Assembly (NCBI GenBank): GCA_021731185.1
Contig: JAKFXW010000030.1
Coordinates: 1-6,656, forward strand
Length of the DNA: 6,656 nucleotides
Direction: 5' to 3'
DNA from: Gallionellaceae bacterium
GTDB taxonomy: Bacteria > Pseudomonadota > Gammaproteobacteria > Burkholderiales > Gallionellaceae
The notes beneath the pieces were generated by a model, which was not told the origin of the DNA, did not search any database, and saw nothing but the letters and a program-made list of their open reading frames with translations. The translations under genes were made by a program, and so were the position numbers. Shown piece by piece: positions 4,174 through 6,656 of the stretch. How positions within the stretch are numbered: position 1 is the stretch's first letter; every line of letters begins with the position of its first letter.

Positions 4174-6656
4174 CAGCTTGCAATCCACTGCGCGGTTAAT
4201 TTCTCCGGCAAGGTATTTTGTTTGAGTCGCGCATTTAATCCGGCAAAGCTCACATCATCTAATGGCTGATCTTGATTGAAACAGGAAAACACATAATGTT
4301 TTTTCCCGCTGATTGGATCGATGTGCTCTTGAATACACTGGCCACAGATCTCTTTCATCATGCATTGCATGGGCGAATTAATCGACGCATAGGCGTGATG
4401 CCCAACCTTCATATATGCTTTTAACTCATTATGCCGCGCTGCTGCCACTGCTGCCATCATGCGATCCGAGCCGATGACGATGAGGCGATCAACATTTTTC
4501 ACAGAAATGGCAGGTTCACCTAATTCGCCGCTGGCATACGCTTTCATCGCCTGCACGATGTTGCCAATAAAGGTACGGTCTTGCTCGCGTGTTGGCACAA
4601 AGCCCGGTGCTTCATCACAGCACCACACCACCACATCGGCCGCAGCTTCAATATCGGCTACTTTGTAGCGATCCATGAGTTTTTTATAACCCGCGAAATA
4701 CAGCACTGTTGAACCCGCTGCGCGAAAAGCACGGCCAATGGAAAACAGCACCGCATTGCCCAGTCCACCGCCCACCAGCAGCACTGTTTCACCCGCTACA
4801 ATTTCTGTCGGCGTACCGGTTGGTCCCATTAACACGACCGCTTCACCGGGCACGAGCCGATCACATAATTGCGACGAGCCGCCCATTTCCAAAACAATAG
4901 TTGACAGTAAACCCTGCTCAATATCCACCCACGCACCAGTCAACGCCAAACCTTCCATCACCATACGCGTACCCTTAATTTGCGCAGCGGTTGTTTCGTA
5001 ATTCTGCAAACGATAAAACTGTCCCGGCAAAAATGCGCGTGCGGCTGCGGGTGCCTTCACTACCACTTCGACAATATTTGGTGTGAGGCGCACGACTTGA
5101 TGCACGGTTGCGCGCAGATCGTTATTCAATTGCGTGAAAAATTGGCGGTCACTCACTTTGGATGCGGCTGCAACCTGCGCCAACACCTTACTCACCACCG
5201 GGTAACCCTGCTTGGCACTACCCATCGCCTTCACCACATTGCCAAAATATGAGGGATGCAAATCGCCAAAAAAACTGACGAAGCGACCATCGTGATGTCG
5301 AACCTGTAACACCTGCGCCTTGCTCGGCTTAGTGTTGCCGCGCTCTGGCTTCACCACTTCACCGTGCTCATTACAAGCTTGAAAATATTTTCCATCCAGC
5401 TTGAATTGCTCTGGAAATTCGCGCGATAAAACTGTGTTGGGCTGCGTTCCCGCCGCTACCAGAATAGTGCGTGCAGGAATGGATAACTCACCCAAACTCT
5501 GCCAGATGCCATCAGCGTCCATCACCTGCTGCTTGACCACCATGGCGCAAACATCTTGATTAGCATCGATCTCCACGCGCAGTGGAGTCAAACCTTCGGC
5601 AAAATAAATACCCTCTTCCAAGGCTTTTTCAACTTCTTCATGATTGAGCGTATATGCCGGGCTATCCAGTAAACGCTTGCGATACACCACGGTCACGCCA
5701 CCCCAGGATTGCAATAATTTAATTAAATCCGGCTCGCGTTTTGCATTCGCCGCCGCGACTCGCTCAGCGCGGATAGCGCGGGCATGACTCAAAAACTCAT
5801 CCGCAACGATGACTTCCTCTTTTGTCCAGGTTGAGCGCAATGCTGCTTCACTTTTTTCTGCTGACAGCATTTCATAGCGCCGCAGGAATTTTTCCACCTG
5901 CCCCGGATAATAAGCCAGCGATTCCGTCGCGGTATCCACCGCAGTCAGTCCGCCACCGATAACCACCACGGGCAGGCGCACCTGCATGTTAGCGATGGAA
6001 TCGGCTTTGGCTGCGCCGGTTAATTGCAAGGCCATCAAAAAATCAGATGCAGTACGCACGCCATTAGCCATGCCATTCGGAATCTCCAACAACGTAGGCC
6101 GCCCCGCGCCCGCAGCCAGCGCAACGTGATCAAAGCCCTGTGCGAATGCGCTATCTGCAGTGATCGTGCCACCAAAACGCACCCCGCCAAACAGCGCAAA
6201 TTGGCTGCGCCGTTCCAGCAGCAGGCGAATAATTTTCAGGAAATTTTTATCCCAGCGCACGGTGATGCCATATTCGGCCACACCGCCAAAACCCGCTTGA
6301 ATTCTATCTTGCAGCGGCTCACTCAAACTGCTCGCATCATATACCGGCTGAAATGGCACACGCTCGCCATGCACAGTGACTCCGCTTAACTCAACTGGCA
6401 ATGGCTCGATTTTCAAGCCATCAATGCCCGCGATAATATGTCCATCATTCATTAAATGATGAGCCAAAGTAAAACCCGCCGGCCCCATGCCCACTACCAG
6501 CACCCGCTTGCCAGTGGGGGCACGCGGCGTGGGGCGGCGAATGTTGAGCGGATTCCAGCGCGTCAGCAGACTGTAAATTTCAAAGCCCCAGGGCAGCTCC
6601 AACACATCTTTCAACGAGCGCGTTTCAGATTGCGGAATGTTTACCGGCTCCTGCTT
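4143..6656 (-). CDS. Fused GltD/NfnB-like and PyrK/NfnA-like flavin and Fe-S oxidoreductase (5' end outside window)
   Basis: This is a cytoplasmic NAD(P)-dependent flavoprotein. The frame stays open to the window edge: 14 more codons precede the TTG at 6614, which lacks a ribosome site and is not the real start. Numbering from that TTG (823 residues), the first half resembles GltD/NfnB. It has an FAD motif VVGMGPAGFTLAHH (40-53), DFLMAL (191-196), a second Rossmann motif VVVIGGGLTAVDTATE (216-231), YRKR (311-314), AAGTQPNT (387-394) and FFGD (448-451). The second half resembles PyrK/NfnA. It has PGQFYRLQ (530-537), MGPTGTP (596-602), VLLVGGGLGNAVLFSIGRA (611-629), VIGSDRMM (713-720) and cysteines 751, 757, 760 and 778 for a probable [2Fe-2S] cluster. 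The residues before GKRVLVVG align with the GltD stretch following its N-terminal Fe-S cysteines, so those may lie just outside. It reads into pntAa 53 bp downstream. The true substrates are unknown; electron bifurcation is possible but not shown. Confidence 0.88.
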   Translation of the reverse strand, partial: KQEPVNIPQSETRSLKDVLELPWGFEIYSLLTRWNPLNIRRPTPRAPTGKRVLVVGMGPAGFTLAHHLMNDGHIIAGIDGLKIEPLPVELSGVTVHGERVPFQPVYDASSLSEPLQDRIQAGFGGVAEYGITVRWDKNFLKIIRLLLERRSQFALFGGVRFGGTITADSAFAQGFDHVALAAGAGRPTLLEIPNGMANGVRTASDFLMALQLTGAAKADSIANMQVRLPVVVIGGGLTAVDTATESLAYYPGQVEKFLRRYEMLSAEKSEAALRSTWTKEEVIVADEFLSHARAIRAERVAAANAKREPDLIKLLQSWGGVTVVYRKRLLDSPAYTLNHEEVEKALEEGIYFAEGLTPLRVEIDANQDVCAMVVKQQVMDADGIWQSLGELSIPARTILVAAGTQPNTVLSREFPEQFKLDGKYFQACNEHGEVVKPERGNTKPSKAQVLQVRHHDGRFVSFFGDLHPSYFGNVVKAMGSAKQGYPVVSKVLAQVAAASKVSDRQFFTQLNNDLRATVHQVVRLTPNIVEVVVKAPAAARAFLPGQFYRLQNYETTAAQIKGTRMVMEGLALTGAWVDIEQGLLSTIVLEMGGSSQLCDRLVPGEAVVLMGPTGTPTEIVAGETVLLVGGGLGNAVLFSIGRAFRAAGSTVLYFAGYKKLMDRYKVADIEAAADVVVWCCDEAPGFVPTREQDRTFIGNIVQAMKAYASGELGEPAISVKNVDRLIVIGSDRMMAAVAAARHNELKAYMKVGHHAYASINSPMQCMMKEICGQCIQEHIDPISGKKHYVFSCFNQDQPLDDVSFAGLNARLKQNTLPEKLTAQWIASCLAQNQSSTK

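Noticed and set aside
6024..6389. 121-residue + strand ORF opposite the oxidoreductase
   Set aside because: Its frame is antisense to a clearly conserved FAD-binding region, its composition is rich in His, Arg and Gln typical of shadow frames, and no ribosome site was evident.

Overview
The window looks like chromosomal DNA from a proteobacterium of roughly 50% GC, most likely a betaproteobacterium related to the Nitrosomonadales. This rests on my recollection of similar proteins and on the style of the intergenic palindrome, so the lineage is an inference. There are no RNA genes, CRISPR arrays, transposase genes or phage genes. The layout is two convergent transcription units meeting at a palindromic repeat.

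Left unit, + strand, positions 1-937: the 3' part of comEC, cut by the window edge. It encodes the end of the membrane channel and the complete C-terminal metallo-beta-lactamase-type domain of this DNA-uptake protein. The gap from 938 to 1183 is AT-rich. It holds a 143-bp imperfect palindrome (1041-1183) that ends directly beside the pntB stop codon, plus a decayed partial copy of its arm near 987-1025. The palindrome is flanked by the 5-bp direct repeat CTAAT, so it may be a small non-autonomous insertion.

Right unit, - strand, read from 6656 down to 1184: a large fused flavoprotein/iron-sulfur oxidoreductase (5' end outside the window), then pntAa, pntAb and pntB. The three pnt genes encode a split-alpha, Rhodospirillum-type proton-translocating NAD(P) transhydrogenase. 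PntAa is the soluble NAD(H)-binding domain I. PntAb is a three-helix membrane piece. PntB carries the remaining helices and the NADP(H)-binding domain III. Gaps between genes are 53, 44 and 27 bp, all on the same strand, which fits an operon.

The most interesting item is the fused oxidoreductase. Its N-terminal half is GltD/NfnB-like, with two nucleotide-binding folds. Its C-terminal half is PyrK/NfnA-like: an FNR-type FAD and NAD domain followed by a four-cysteine cluster motif. In anaerobes the separate homologues NfnB and NfnA form an electron-bifurcating NADH-dependent ferredoxin:NADP+ oxidoreductase. Here both are in one chain, co-directional with an energy-linked transhydrogenase. The arrangement suggests a module for balancing NADH, NADPH and possibly a low-potential carrier; that function is inference.
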